A stretch of 64,000 bases of DNA. It comes from Rutidosis leptorrhynchoides. Taxonomy: Eukaryota > Streptophyta > Magnoliopsida > Asterales > Asteraceae. A program made the position numbers and the translations under genes. Below the pieces are notes generated by a model that saw only the letters and a list, made by a program, of their open reading frames with translations, did not search any database and was not told the DNA's origin. The stretch spans positions 76,898,001 to 76,962,000 of the forward strand of contig NC_092339.1 of NCBI RefSeq assembly GCF_046630445.1, given 5' to 3'. Below are positions 48,239-59,791 of this stretch, in pieces (position 1 is the first letter of the stretch; every line of letters begins with the position of its first letter).

Positions 48239-48815
48239 ATCATGGGATGAATTTAAGGAGGAATTCTTCGAGGAGTTCCGAACTTCAGCCGATTTATCGG
48301 AATTGCGTTGTGAGTTGCGAAATTTGCAACAGGGTTCTATGGACTTGAATACTTTAAAGACGACCTTTATGTCGAAGGCTCGTTTTTGTCCGGAATATTT
48401 GGGGAACGATCGTTTGTTGATGGAGGATTTCTATCGAACTTTGAGCGATGACTTGAAAAGCAAAATTAGCCGGGGTTACGCGAAGTCGTTTGCGGAGTTA
48501 TTTGCGGTGGCTAGAGGTTTCGAGTCTTATACGCGATCGAAAAAGGGCGAACCTTCAAGTGAGGGAAGGGTTGTTTCTTATGGTGCTCCGAGTAAGAGGA
48601 CTAAGGGTCCGAGTGCGAGTACGAGTAAAGTGGTAAAGGGCGCGGTGGAATCTCGTGCGCCTAGATGTTTCAATTGTGGCGTTAGGGGTCACAAGTTGTG
48701 GGAATGCACGATGCCGAGAAGTGAAGGCGGAATGTGCTACTATTGTCATAAAGAGGGACATCGCAAGCCGGATTGTCCCGAGTTGGCGGCGGCGAATGCC
48801 GCAAGGAGACGTTGA
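48239..48815 (+). CDS. Gypsy gag, part after the nested Copia
   Basis: This encodes the C-terminal gag segment: a helical region (FCPEYLGNDRLLMEDFYRTL), a Ser/Lys-rich linker and two CCHC zinc knuckles (CFNCGVRGHKLWEC and CYYCHKEGHRKPDC), closing at 48815. Two knuckles imply RNA packaging. Nothing like protease or RT follows, so gag is this element's only protein. Confidence 0.8.
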
Positions 48816-51185
48816 GGTACGTTTCGTTTTGATAAATATGTCTTTGAATATTTATTTATGTGGCGTTTATGTTCGGACTTGTTAATTGCATAGTGATTTG
48901 CATGTTATGGTTAAGGGTGACGTTCCTAACGGAAGTACCCTATGGTGATGTTTGGTTGTTGGAAGAAGGGCGTAAGACTTGGTGTAACCAAGCATTCCTT
49001 AGTATTTGGGGAATGTTACTACCAAGCCACGGAAATGGTTTTGGTGTTCGATTGTTTAGCGCGTGTTCGCTTTTGGTGTTGAAGTGATGAACCATGAGGT
49101 TCGTCGGGTGATTGGAACCTTTGAGGCCGAGTGTTTAAAATCTCGATGTGTGTTGGTAATGGAGTCTTTATGACGCGACATTAGGTGCCTCTTTTATACC
49201 TACTAGCGTGGTGTCGACTCCGATTGTGTTGTGGTTACATTGTACTTAGGGTACCGGGAGAAACCCGTAGGTACATGAGTGACTAGGTGAAACTTGACAA
49301 ACTAAAGCAATTGGATAATTGCGAGGGTATGGTTTGTGTAATCGTGGTACACTTTTCGTTCGAAGTGTTTAAGGATTGATTGAAATCCTTCGTGTGCTCA
49401 AGGTTAGAGCAAGGTGTGGTGATGGGTCGTGTGTACCCAATTGTTGGTAAAGTCTACCTTTGGTAGCATCGTACGGGTGTACGAGTTGTGATGTAGGAAC
49501 GTGTTTCCAAGTGGGGGAGTCGCACTCCTGCGCGAGGAAAGTGTTAGTGTGATATTTCGGATGATGATTTTGGTAGATCTGGAATTTTTACCGAGACCTA
49601 GTTTTGGGTCGATTCGTGGTAGAGTGCGATTTCGGATAAATTGTACTTATGGTTTGGATTGGAATCCCACCGAGGCGGTAATGTGGTAAATCTCGTTGAG
49701 AGATAATGGACGTGTTTGGTGAGCAAGGTGAAATCCTTCGGTTAAGGAAGGTGTGTGTCGGGTTCTCTTTTGGAGAATTCTTGTTCGGTACCTATGTTTG
49801 ATATAGGTGGTTCTTGCTCGATTATGGTATGTAGTTGATGGAGCATGACCTTCGGGGTCCGCTGACTTCATCGTGGTATTGATGATTAATGAAGCATGAC
49901 TTTCGGGGTCCGCTGACTTCATTATAGTATGGTTGCGTGATGGAGCATGATCTTTAGGGTCCGCTGACTTCATCATGGGAGTACGTGATTGATGGAGCAT
50001 GATCTTTAGGGTCCGCTGACTTCGTCATGAGCGTGGTGTTGAGATCGGTGAAGCATGATCTTCGGGTCCGCCGACTTCATCCGGTATTGAGATCGGTGAA
50101 GCATGATCTTCGGGTCCGCTGACTTCATCCGATATTGAGATTGGTGGAGCATGACCTTCGGGGTCCGCTGACTTCATCAAGAGGGTTGTGTTGTGGGACG
50201 TGAATATCGGGTTGTTCGTATTCACAATATTTCGGGTAGTACGAATGTCCCTGTTGGTTGGGCTCATAGTTTGAGGTAGTGAATGTCGGGTAGTTCGGAT
50301 TCACTAAGGTTCGGGTTGTACGGCCATCCTCGGTTATACTATGTGGCGGTAGTAGTGAATATCGGTTTGCGCGTATTCACGATGACTCGGGTTTTGCGGT
50401 CATGTCGTTGTGAGATATATGGATTGGGTTGGTGGATTTCGGGTTGTGCGAATTCACTAAGGTTCGGGTTGTTTCGACCATCCTCCATATGTGTTTTGGC
50501 TCGGGTTGTTTCGGCCATGTTGAGTTGTAATCTATTGGTTGTTTGATACACCAATGGTGGGGTCGTGAGGACCATGTTGTGGGAACTATCGGTCGTTTTA
50601 TGCGTCGATGGTGGGGTCGTGAGGACCATGTGGTATGATTAGTGGTGCGATAGCCGTATTTCGCTCACATGTTTGTTACGGGTGTGACGATAGATGATTT
50701 CGTACCCCTTGGGATTTGCGTTCCCATAGCCGTTTTGGGCGCTATCGGTTTCTAACCGTTGGATTGTATTGTTACGGTAGTTGCGTATTGGTCGTATAGC
50801 GCACTACAAGGATGTTTAATGATTAGGTGATATCCGTAAGGATTCGTTTGGTTCGGTTTCATCGTTTCGGATTGTTGACTTTAGGTTGAGACTTGGTTGC
50901 TTTTAGCGTTGTACTCGGTAATAGTACACTAAGGAATTAACATCTCGGTATGAGATTGGTTGGGTTTTTTTTTTTTCAGTGTTAGGGAATGAGCATGGTG
51001 TTAGTGCTCGGATTGTGGATTTGATAAATCGCGGGTGACGATTTAGTTGTGGAAGGCGATTCGTTGGGAAAAAAAAATTGCTTAGGAAAGTCGGATTGGA
51101 CTTATGTTGAGGACCGTAAAGTGGAGTCTGTTTGGTCAAGTGATGAGGATCACGAGGACGTGATCGAGTTTAAGTGGGGGAGAGT
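48816..51185 (+). other. Non-coding 3' interior of the gag-only Gypsy element
   Basis: 2.4 kb without any pol motif. It contains a tandem array (49838-50185) and, at 50200-50640, repeats like GTGAATATCGGGTTG(T)TCG that resemble those in the LTR. The last bases before the 3' LTR form the purine tract AGTGGGGGAGAG (polypurine tract). Short frames here are chance. Confidence 0.75.
49838..50185 (+). repeat. Seven-copy tandem repeat, about 46-57 bp
   Basis: Each unit holds GGAGCATGA(C/T)(C/T)TTCGGG followed by GTCCGCTGACTTCATC; seven copies with varying linkers. The array lies between gag and the 3' LTR of the Gypsy element. Confidence 0.85.
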
Positions 51186-53540
51186 TGTAAGACCCGAATA
51201 TTTATTTTGTATACTTGTTTATTAAAGGCATATGAGATCGGGCTTCGTTGAATATTTATATATATTAAAATTGGAAAAGAGCTGAATCTGTCAATCTGCG
51301 CGCCGCGCAAATCGGCCGCGCGCCGCGCAAACGCGCTGACAGAACCTATCTTGTTTTATTTATTTTAAATGAAGGGTATTTGGGTAATTTCACATGGGGC
51401 CGGATTTGTGGGCATTATCAGTTGGTTTAGATCCAACTTTGGATCATTTCACATCCATTCATCATCCTCATCCATTCTTAGAGAGAGAGAGAGGTCTAGA
51501 GAGAGATTTGAGGTTTTGGGGAAGAAGAAGCTCGAATCGATCAAAGTCTCGGGTTTTAAAGTTGTTCCTTTCGTTCTCGGCTACGCGGTGATAGTATTGG
51601 TAAGCTCAAACTCCGAATTTCATCTATTTAATTTGATATTCAAGTTAGGGTTTTGAGTTAATTTGTTGTAATACCCTTTTAGGTGATGAAATGGGTTTAG
51701 TGATGCTAGTAATCGGGTTTATTGTTAATTGTTGGTGGATTTTGGGTTGGTGAACAAATTGGCCATGTTTAGAACTTGAAATTTAGTTTAATCACTTTAG
51801 TTAGCGATTATGGAAGTATTGGAACCCATTGGAGGTTGTTTGGTTGACTAACTTTGACTTTGGGTCAAATTAGGGTTTGGTGGTGACTATGACCCGATTG
51901 GCGATTTAATGAGGTTTATAAACTTAAAATGGATTAAGTTGAAGTATAGAACCGAGTTAAATATGTTTTGGTGTCAAAACTTGTAAAGGATGAGATTTTG
52001 GCCTTTATGGGTCAAAATTAGGGTTTAAGTGTCAAAATGGGTATGACACGTGTTTAACACTTGAGTTCGGGTTTAATTGGCATATTATGACCATTCTCAC
52101 TTGTGTTAGTGATTATTGGTTGGTTTGGGTACGGTTTGTGCTTGGAAGTGCATTTGGGTCGAAATGGCACTAAGTGACGAATTGGGTTAATTTGTGAATC
52201 CAATCTAATTGTGTTGTGGTATTTGTGATAATGGAATAGGTATTTTCCATTGGCGAGTTGCGGTTTACTTGGAAGCTTTCTTCAAGACTTCAAGGTGAGT
52301 GATAATATCCTATATGCATATGTATGTGTAGGATGGGTGCGGGTCGGGTGAAGTGATTCTCGGTTATAGAGCTCACTTCACATATAGGTGGATTTGAAGG
52401 ACTTGTGTATGAGTCCAATTGGCACGTTTGTGCGTCTTGGTTGACCATCTTTGGCGAAGTACACGTTTGTGTGCACGTTATCACACTTGGTTGTGATTTG
52501 GTTGTTATAACCCTAATGGCGAAGGGTTGATATGGTTGTGTGGTGGATTTTATAATCCCGTGACCGTGGGTTTTAGTATTGTGAAATGAATCTCGGGTAG
52601 TGCGGATTCATGGTGACTCGGGTTGTTCGGTCACCTTATTGGAGGTAATGAATCTCGGGTAGTGCGGATTCATGATGACTCGGGTTGTTCGGTCATCTTA
52701 TGGTTGAGAAGTGAATTTCGGGTTGTGCGCATTCACAAGGCTCGGGTTGTTCGGCCAATGTTCGTGTGTTTGAGGTTAAGGGGTTAACCTTGTTCGTTTA
52801 TATTGTTATATATATATTAATGTGTTGTTGTGTTGTAGCTAACCCTCCGGGTGTAGCTATTTGGCGATGTTTACTTTGTCGTTGATGGACTATCTTTTGT
52901 GTTGTATCTTTAGCTCGTTGCTTAGATCGTACGGTATGCTTAGTGTAGACGCTTTATACTTGGATGCTTCGGTATGCGGTATTTGTTTTGTGTGGCGTAT
53001 TCATTTTATACATATATATGTATGTAGTATATTATCATTCACTAAGCGTTAGCTTACCCTCTCGTTGTTGACTCTTTTTATAGATTGCATGCGGACGGTG
53101 GCTCGGGTAAGTGCGAGGACTAGAAGACTTTCATAGCTTGCTTTAGAGACTTGCTTTTGGATCGTTTAGGATTGGGTAGCGTATCCCCGATCGCCATGCT
53201 CGGCTTTGTGTTGTATTAAAGTCTTAAAGTCGAAAATGGTATTTTGGTACTTAAGGTGGTAAAATGGGTCGATGTGGGACCCGCTTCGTAAACTTAATTT
53301 TATTAATTAAACGTGTTAGTTTTATATGTATGAATTCATGGTTAAAAGCGTTTTGGCTAAAAACGTCGGGAACGGGTCAAACATTTTCACATTTCAAGGA
53401 AAACCGGACAGCGGGCTGCCAGACAGGTTCTGCGCGCCGCGCAACCTGTTGGCGCGCCGCGCAACTCAGCCAACAGCAAAAAAATTTTTTGTCATGAAAT
53501 TTAACGGGGTTTTATACGCGGTATGGTTTGGGTTGTTACA
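51186..53540 (+). repeat. 3' LTR of the gag-only Gypsy element
   Basis: 2355 bp, the same length as the 5' LTR with about 4 substitutions and no indels seen. It is followed by the TSD TGAAT at 53541-53545. Confidence 0.93.
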
Positions 53541-53545
53541 TGAAT

Positions 53546-54345
53546 GCTGAACCATTCAGCATTCAGCGCATTTGTTTCTGACATATGATTGTGAATTAGC
53601 ATTCAACGCTGAATCATTCAGAGCTGAAACACTCCCTTAACTATTAAGCACCTATATTTTATGTAATATCCTCCTCAAATCATATCCAGAACACTTAACA
53701 AACAAGTACATTAGCTTTTTATTCATGTAACATGTTAATAAGGTAAGATATCGTTCATTCAAAATGATTATCAAACAACGTATTTTAATTCAGAACCAAG
53801 TTTATTCAGAGGCTTTGAATTATTCATTTTTTATTCACACACCACCAAATGTGTTTTTTAGCATTCAATTGTAAAATATTCTAATGCACATTTAGGGGCG
53901 TACGACTAAAAGTGGTGGTGTACGAATCATTTCCAAATGAGGAAACTACATTCTCATATGGTGTATGGTATGTGGTGTACGGGTTCACTTCCCAATTAGG
54001 GTTAACTCATTCTTTTTCGCCCATCTCTTTAAGATTGTCCCTTCTCTTTGGATTTTTTCTGAAACACGAAGATGGGGAACTTTGGATCGGCAAACATCTT
54101 TCCGGCCATTTGCCCATACAATTATTATCCATATTAATCTCTTATACAATTATTATCCATGGTAATCTCTTACATGATGTTTCTAGTGTTTGTAATAATT
54201 TCTTGAACTCTTGCTGAGTCTAGAGGAACATTTGATCTTAAAATATGCCTATAGACATCCAAACTAACCCTACATATTGCACAATTATTTTGTTTGAAAC
54301 TGGAGTAATAATTACAAGAATGACTAATGAGTATCATTTGGAAAT
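53546..54345 (+). other. RPS9 unit 1, remainder of the 3' flank
   Basis: It continues the MITE-like sequence cut by the Gypsy element (GCTGAACCATTCAGCATTCA...). A Mutator-MITE-like end (GTGGTGTACGAATCATTTCC, about 53911-53930) and AT-rich DNA follow, matching 56940-57830 of unit 2. A duplicated short frame here (54054-54217 region and 57540-57697) has no domain. Confidence 0.6.
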
Positions 54346-54931
54346 TATTTTCGGTACCCGTATTTTCGGTATTATACTCGTTTTTCCCGAATTTACATTT
54401 TTTTTTTCAATTTTTACAACTTTTCTTTTTCAATTCACACAACTAATTTTGTCACAAATAATATTGGTATATATCTTATATTATATTCACGAATATATAT
54501 TTTGACAAGGGTTTCATGATATTTTGAGAAATAGAAGGTAGTGTGAAAGTTGTATGAAGTGATTTGCATGGGTACGAATAACGAAATGTACTGATACCAA
54601 ATGGTACCGTACTGAATGGTACCGATACCGAAAACGTCTCAAATCAAAAACCGATACCGATACCGAATAACATCGGTACAATATTTCAATACCGGTACCG
54701 GTACAATTTTGATATTTCGAGATTTTTGCTCATTAGTATAAGACCTACCTAACAGATACGATTTGAGCAATTTATTTTGTCTTTTTCTATTATATTTTGA
54801 AACTATATAAAAGGGCATTTTGGACATAACAAAATTTATCACATTATCCTATTACTCCCATTTCATCACATCATCTTCGTACAAATCATCTTCTTCTTTC
54901 TTTCTTCCCCAAAATTCACAACTCAATAAAC

Positions 54932-56620
54932 ATGGCGATATCCATCTCTACCCTCACATCTTCCTTCTCATCTCTATCATTCTCCTCACAAATTTCCCAA
55001 AAACCTAATTCAATTTCACTCACTCAATCCCCCAAATCAATTCATTTCACCAAAACTAAAACCCCTTCATTAACTGTACTCGCCACTGTCATAGCTGAGC
55101 CACTCACCGGAGACTTGGAAACTGTAAACATCGAGAAATACGTCAAGTCTAGACTCCCCGGTGGCTTCGCCGCTCAAAAGCTTATCGGCACCGGTCGCCG
55201 GAAATGTGCTATTGCTAGGGTTGTTATTCAAGAAGGAACTGGAAAGTTTATTATTAATTACCGTGATGCAAAGGTAATAATCACCTTTACATACATTTGG
55301 ATTGATTTTGCACTTGTTCTTTTAGGTCATTTTTTTTTTTAATAAGATAATTCTGTTACAAAATTTATGTATCAAATTTAAAATGCTAACTTTAAAATAA
55401 GGGAAAATCATCTCTGCTGCAAACTGCCCATAATATTAGATGCCTGATGAGTCAAGAGTAATTGAAGTGCTAATGTGTTTATTTGATGATTCAGAAGGTT
55501 AAGATGTTAACTTTCTACTTTTTGTTGCGCATAATAGGCAGTTGCGAATGTAGGATGAAATCCTTATGGGGTACTCAAAAAAATTTCAAAGCTAATTACA
55601 GTTGAAGTATACTTTAATGATCATTTAACTAAAAAATAATAAATTTTAAAAATATATGGAGATAGTAGTTAAATTTAGTAGTGTCTTGTACAATTTAAAG
55701 TATACATTATATATTTTTTTTTCCGCACTAGTGGGGTCATAGAACCCCACCCCTTATTGCCTACAATCGCCCCCCTGATAATAGGTGTCTAGTCTAGGAT
55801 CAGTTTTCAGAATTAGTACATAACTTCAACTTGTGATATGATGACCTAAGATGGAACTAATGTTATTTTTAGCGATACAATGAAGCAAGAGGTCACGGGT
55901 TCGATTCCTTCAAGGCAAATACCTTGGGGCGAGCTCCATTTAGTGACTGATTGACTAGAGGATGCTTTGCCTGGTAGCGGTGGAGGCCTGGCTTGCCGTT
56001 TACTCGGGGTTTACCAACTAGAGGGGAGCCATTATGGCTCGTCGCTGGGGGTTCCTCGTAAAAAAAAAAAAAAAAAAAAAAAAAAATAACATAAGAAGAT
56101 TGGTAAATGGATAAAGTTTTTCTGTTTAGGCGGTGAGGGGGTATATATAGTCGGATGTACGCGGCCTAACTGTTTAAAATTTCTTTGCCTCTAAGATATC
56201 TGAATATGCCGATTGCAACATCCCAATGGCTATAGTTAACGTTGCACTAGACTAAATATTTTCATCTAATATTGTCAACCATAAATTTTATACATTACAC
56301 TCCACAATTACCAATTGTTGAACGTTGTACAGGAATATCTTCAAGGCAACCCATTATGGCTTCAGTATATCAAAGTCCCATTGGCAACATTAGGATACGA
56401 GACTAGCTACGATGTGTTTGTAAAGGCGCATGGAGGTGGTCTTTCGGGTCAGGCACAAGCAATATCTCTTGGCATTGCGCGTGCATTGCTAAAAGTGAGT
56501 GAGGATCACCGAAAGCCACTAAGAAAAGAAGGTCTTCTTACTAGAGACGCAAGAATCGTCGAGAGGAAGAAACCTGGTCTTAAGAAAGCCCGAAAAGCAC
56601 CACAATTTTCAAAACGTTGA
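54932..56620 (+). CDS. RPS9: Plastid 30S ribosomal protein S9 (uS9c), copy 2
   Basis: Exons 54932-55273 and 56333-56620, same phase-0 junctions as copy 1 (AAG|GTAATA; TACAG|GAA). The 209-residue product, including the transit peptide, is identical to copy 1. The promoter, with its TATA at 54803-54813, and the 5' UTR are also duplicated, so both copies could be expressed. A few silent third-base differences appear in exon 2 (for example ATT/ATC before AAAGTC), while exon 1 shows none that I noticed. The intron carries a SINE and other repeat DNA not found in copy 1. Confidence 0.97.
55871..56086 (+). mobile_element. tRNA-derived SINE in the intron of RPS9 copy 2
   Basis: It contains a clear RNA polymerase III B box (GGGTTCGATTCC, 55898-55909), a GC-richer body and a terminal run of about 27 A's (56060-56086). 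The A box is not evident, so the 5' end may be truncated. It is absent from copy 1, so it arrived after the duplication or was lost there. The preceding ~350 bp (55530-55870) also differ from copy 1 and look repetitive. Confidence 0.72.
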
Positions 56621-57830
56621 GGTATAGAATGCAACCTTAGCCTTTGCATTTTGGAAATTTGTTCATTGTTGTCTTCTGTAATATCTTTTGTTGCAATTCA
56701 ACCATTTGTCTATTATCAAAAATACCTACTTACATAGTAAATTAGACGTATGGTTAGCTTGATATGATAATATTATCACTCCGACTCCTGCAAAATGTTT
56801 GAGCATTATATCTGTAATATTGTGTGGCCAAAATTCATATCATGTTTGATGTTGCATTCAAGGTTGATGTTAATGTTATGGATGACCAAATGCATTTAGG
56901 GTGTGTTTGTTTATCTCTTAATTGAATGGTTCTGAATGTTGAACCATTCAACATTCAGCGCGTTTGTTTCTGACATCTGAATGTCATATGATGCTGAATG
57001 GTTCAGCATTCAGCGTTGAACCATTAAGAGCTGAAACATTCCCTTAACTATTAAGAACCTATATTTTATGTAATATCCTCCTCAAATCATATTCAGAACA
57101 CTTAACAAACAAGTATATTAATTTTTTATTCATGTAACACGTTAATAAGGTAATTTTACCTAAATCATATTATTCATTCAAAATGATTATTAAATAGCCT
57201 ATTTTAATTCAGAACTAAGTTTATTCAAATGTTTTGAATCATTCAGATTATGAACCATTCAGTGCTAAATCATTCAGTTTCATCAAACTTAGGCTTAGTA
57301 ACATTATAAGAGGAAGAGTTCATTTTTTATTCACACACCACCAAATGTGTTTTTTTAGCATTTAGTTGAGAAATATTCTAATGCACATTTAGTGGCGTAT
57401 GACTAAAAGTGGTGGTGCACGGCTCACTTCCAAATGAGAAAACTACATTCTCATGTGGTGTACGACTCACTCCCAATTGGGGTTAACTCATTCTTTTTCA
57501 CCCATCTCTCTAAAATTGTCCCTTCTCTTTGGATTTTTCTGAAACATGAAGATGAGGAACTTTGGACTGGAAAACATCTTTCCGGCCATTTGCCCATACA
57601 ATTATTATCCATATCAATCTTTTACACAATTATTATCCATGGTAATCTCTTACATGATGTTTCTACTGTTTGTAATCTTTTCCCGAACTCTTACTGAGTT
57701 TAGAGGAAAATTTTGATCTTAAAACATGCCTATAGACATCCAACTAACCCAACATATTGCACAATTATTTTGTTTGAAACTGGAGTAATAATTACAAGAG
57801 TGTCTAATGAGTAATGAGTATCATTTGGAA
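56621..57830 (+). other. RPS9 unit 2 3' flank
   Basis: 3' UTR, then a MITE-like sequence starting GGGTGTGTTTGTTTATCTCT (about 56899) with many CATTCAG/CTGAATG words, then the Mutator-MITE-like end near 57408. This copy shows the target of the Gypsy insertion without the insertion. Confidence 0.6.
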
Positions 57831-58339
57831 ATTATTCAATTATTAAGTAGGAATTTCTTGGAATGGAATGTGGCCTGTCAACTCTTTTGGTTGGTATACG
57901 TGGTACTCATTCCGTCATGGTCATTGTCTATCACTCGACTATATACTATAGAGAAGTTAGGAAATTACAAAACATACATTGATCAGTTTTATAACCACAC
58001 GGTCCAATCCAATATGGATTTCTTATATCTAATTGAAATTCAATAAAAAGAATGAACGAGATTGAAAATATGTGGTTGTTATGTTAGAAAAAAGGTATGT
58101 AAACAGATAATCCAAATATTTCTAGAATCGTGAAACATTTTTCTAATTGAATATTTCGACCCTCCTTGTCTCGGGTTACACGAAATTTCAATTGGGATAA
58201 GACTAGAAATGCAAATCGTTTCCAGACAAGAAGAACGCCATTTAGTGTATAGATTTTTGTGTATGTTTCTGTGTGAAATTGAAAACGTATATGAAAGCAG
58301 TTTTCAAACTGATCATATAAAACAGTTTAAAACAGGCGG
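57831..58339. other. Intergenic, no gene seen
   Basis: AT-rich, beyond the right border of the duplication. No frame with a domain. Confidence 0.4.
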
Positions 58340-58500
58340 TTATAATTCGAATGGTTAGGACTCTGCCCCTTGGACCCCGCAAGGGGGCGCAGCCCCCTCG
58401 ACCCCCCGCCATTACCGTGCGCCAGTGTCTAGTTCACTCTTATGGGCGTGCACTCCGCACTCACCGAACCCATGTTAAGTACCACTAGTCAACTCCTGCT
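58340..58500 (-). repeat. LTR-derived fragment with a GC-rich hairpin
   Basis: The minus strand reads GAGTGCACGCCCATAAGAGTG... then GGCGGGGGGTCGAGGGGGCTG, CGCCCCCTTGCGGGGTCC. It has the same layout as the end of the unrelated part of the LTR at 20980-21055 (GGAGTGCAC..., CGGGGGTTCGGGGGCAGCGC). The hairpin GGGGGC-GCA-GCCCCC is at about 58384-58398. No LTR ends are identified. Confidence 0.5.
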
Positions 58501-58991
58501 TTCTAGTAAATCACAATCAACTAAAATGATAGTTGAATGACACTAAAATCACCAACATGTTATACATTCAAGTTATATAAAACTAACATATAATTGGTTA
58601 AAAAAACAAGTAAAAGCTTCATTTTCCTAAAATCCAATGATATATTAGTTCTATAATCCTCATATTCAGTTTATATGTTATTATTGGTAAGTTTTGTCTA
58701 CACTGATGTAGTGATGTTGTCCCTTAAGTTCCCACTACAAATTATATAACTAAATTAAAAATAAATAAGAAAATATGTCCTCTGGTACATTGAATTATTC
58801 ATTTCTCTAGTTACAAAATCAAGAATTTACAATTTATTATTCAAACAATTTCTAGTCAGTGTAATTACCATCCACTTGGACTAATCCTTTATATAATGTC
58901 TATGTACAATCTTCATATCAATTATACATATATACGTACACATAATACATAATACATCATAGTAATTCTCACCTTCCTATAATTTTGATAA
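58501..58991. other. GATL 3' flank, no gene seen
   Basis: AT-rich DNA downstream of the GATL stop codon; probably 3' UTR and intergenic sequence. Confidence 0.4.
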
Positions 58992-59222
58992 TCAAGAATC
59001 AAAAGAAAATGGAGGCTTTAACAGATCATAAGGTGCCCAAAGTGCATCCAATGGACATGGTCTCTCTGCATCAAGTCTAACCCATGGTTTACTTTTACCA
59101 CTCCAATGCAACAAACTCACCGGACCCGGATGTAAATCCCTACACAGCCCACGAAAATTGTCCCCACCCAGCCCATGTTGGTTCCACCTATGGTTCACCG
59201 GAGCTATATTTCCAGCAAAAAC
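58992..59222 (-). pseudogene. C-terminal end of a GATL-type galacturonosyltransferase-like gene, cut by a Copia element
   Basis: The minus strand encodes 76 residues ending in a normal stop: [20 protein letters not shown], then [20 protein letters not shown] and [11 protein letters not shown]. This is the C-terminal signature of glycosyltransferase family 8 GATL proteins (PARVUS-like, Golgi/ER enzymes linked to xylan and pectin synthesis). The N-terminal ~280 residues are not here. At 59222 coding stops exactly where the LTR of the next element begins, so this gene was split; the rest should lie beyond the right edge of the window. The visible part has no damage. Confidence 0.85.
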
Positions 59223-59709
59223 TGTTGGGAAAGTTAATCTGATGAGTCAAAGTATTTTGCAGATTTTAGAGTCTGATGATGTTAGAGTCTGAGGAGCAGA
59301 TGATGTTAGAGTCTGAAGTTTTCAAAAGTCAACTGCCGAATGATTTCTTGTTGATAAAGCCATTTGAAGATTCTGGAAGATCTCTTTTATATTTAGAAGA
59401 TATATGATGATGCGTTTTTGTGTTTATCTTCCAGAATTAATCTCCTTAAGTTTAGCTTTGATCCTTGTATATCTTTTCCTATTTTGTAGAGTAGTTTGTT
59501 AAGAAACCAAATCTGGAAGATTTGGTTCTTCTTGTATAAATACACGTTTATGTTTGCAGTTTTTATATACATATCAAAAACACGATTGTGCTTAATATAT
59601 TATTGGTTTTCTTCTAATTCGTGTTCTCTTAATTTTCTGCACTTTAATTCCTATTGTTTGTGTGAAATTAAGAGTCTGGTGTTCATAGTTGAATTACTGT
59701 GAACTAATA
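59223..59709 (+). repeat. 5' LTR of the SIRE-like element
   Basis: It starts TGTTGGGAAAG immediately after GATL coding and ends just before the primer site; the exact last base is uncertain because no clean CA end is seen. It contains a GTTAGAGTCTGA(AG) short repeat near 59268-59310. Confidence 0.65.
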
Positions 59710-59791
59710 ACTGGTATCAGAGCGGGTTAGGTGTAAATCCGTCAAAGGTAATCTTTAAAACGATCTATTTTTCATCTTTGAAGAAATCAAG

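Larger units (their letters stand above)
37007..53540 (+). mobile_element. Ty3/Gypsy element with gag but no pol, carrying a nested Copia
   Basis: It is bounded by an exact TGAAT duplication (37002-37006, 53541-53545) and two 2355-bp LTRs that differ at about 4 positions by eye, so the insertion is very young (roughly 0.1 My or less at commonly used plant rates). The interior has an initiator-Met primer site, gag (split by a nested Copia) and 2.4 kb of non-coding, repeat-rich DNA ending in the purine tract AGTGGGGGAGAG. No protease, RT or integrase is found. Gag style and primer suit the chromovirus branch (inference). It must have been moved by proteins from another element. Apart from the nested insertion its frame looks clean. 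Confidence 0.9.
34350..57830 (+). repeat. Direct tandem duplication of an RPS9-bearing unit
   Basis: Unit 1 is 34350-37006 plus 53546-54345 (split by the Gypsy insertion); unit 2 is 54346-57830. Each is about 3.5 kb and holds the promoter, RPS9 and its downstream MITE-like DNA. The join is at about 54345/54346, where the unit-1 end (CATTTGGAAATTATT) runs directly into the unit-2 start (TTCGGTACCCGTATTTTCGG); at the right edge the same end word at about 57816-57830 runs into unrelated sequence. Confidence 0.85.

Noticed and set aside
49647-50267. Minus-strand frames with repeated MKSADPEGHA peptides
   Set aside because: Shadow of the seven-copy tandem array in the Gypsy interior.
53912-57697. 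Similar short frames near 53912-54217 and 57434-57697 as a candidate duplicated gene
   Set aside because: Both lie in the duplicated RPS9 flank; they differ in frame layout, lack domains and are explained by the DNA duplication.
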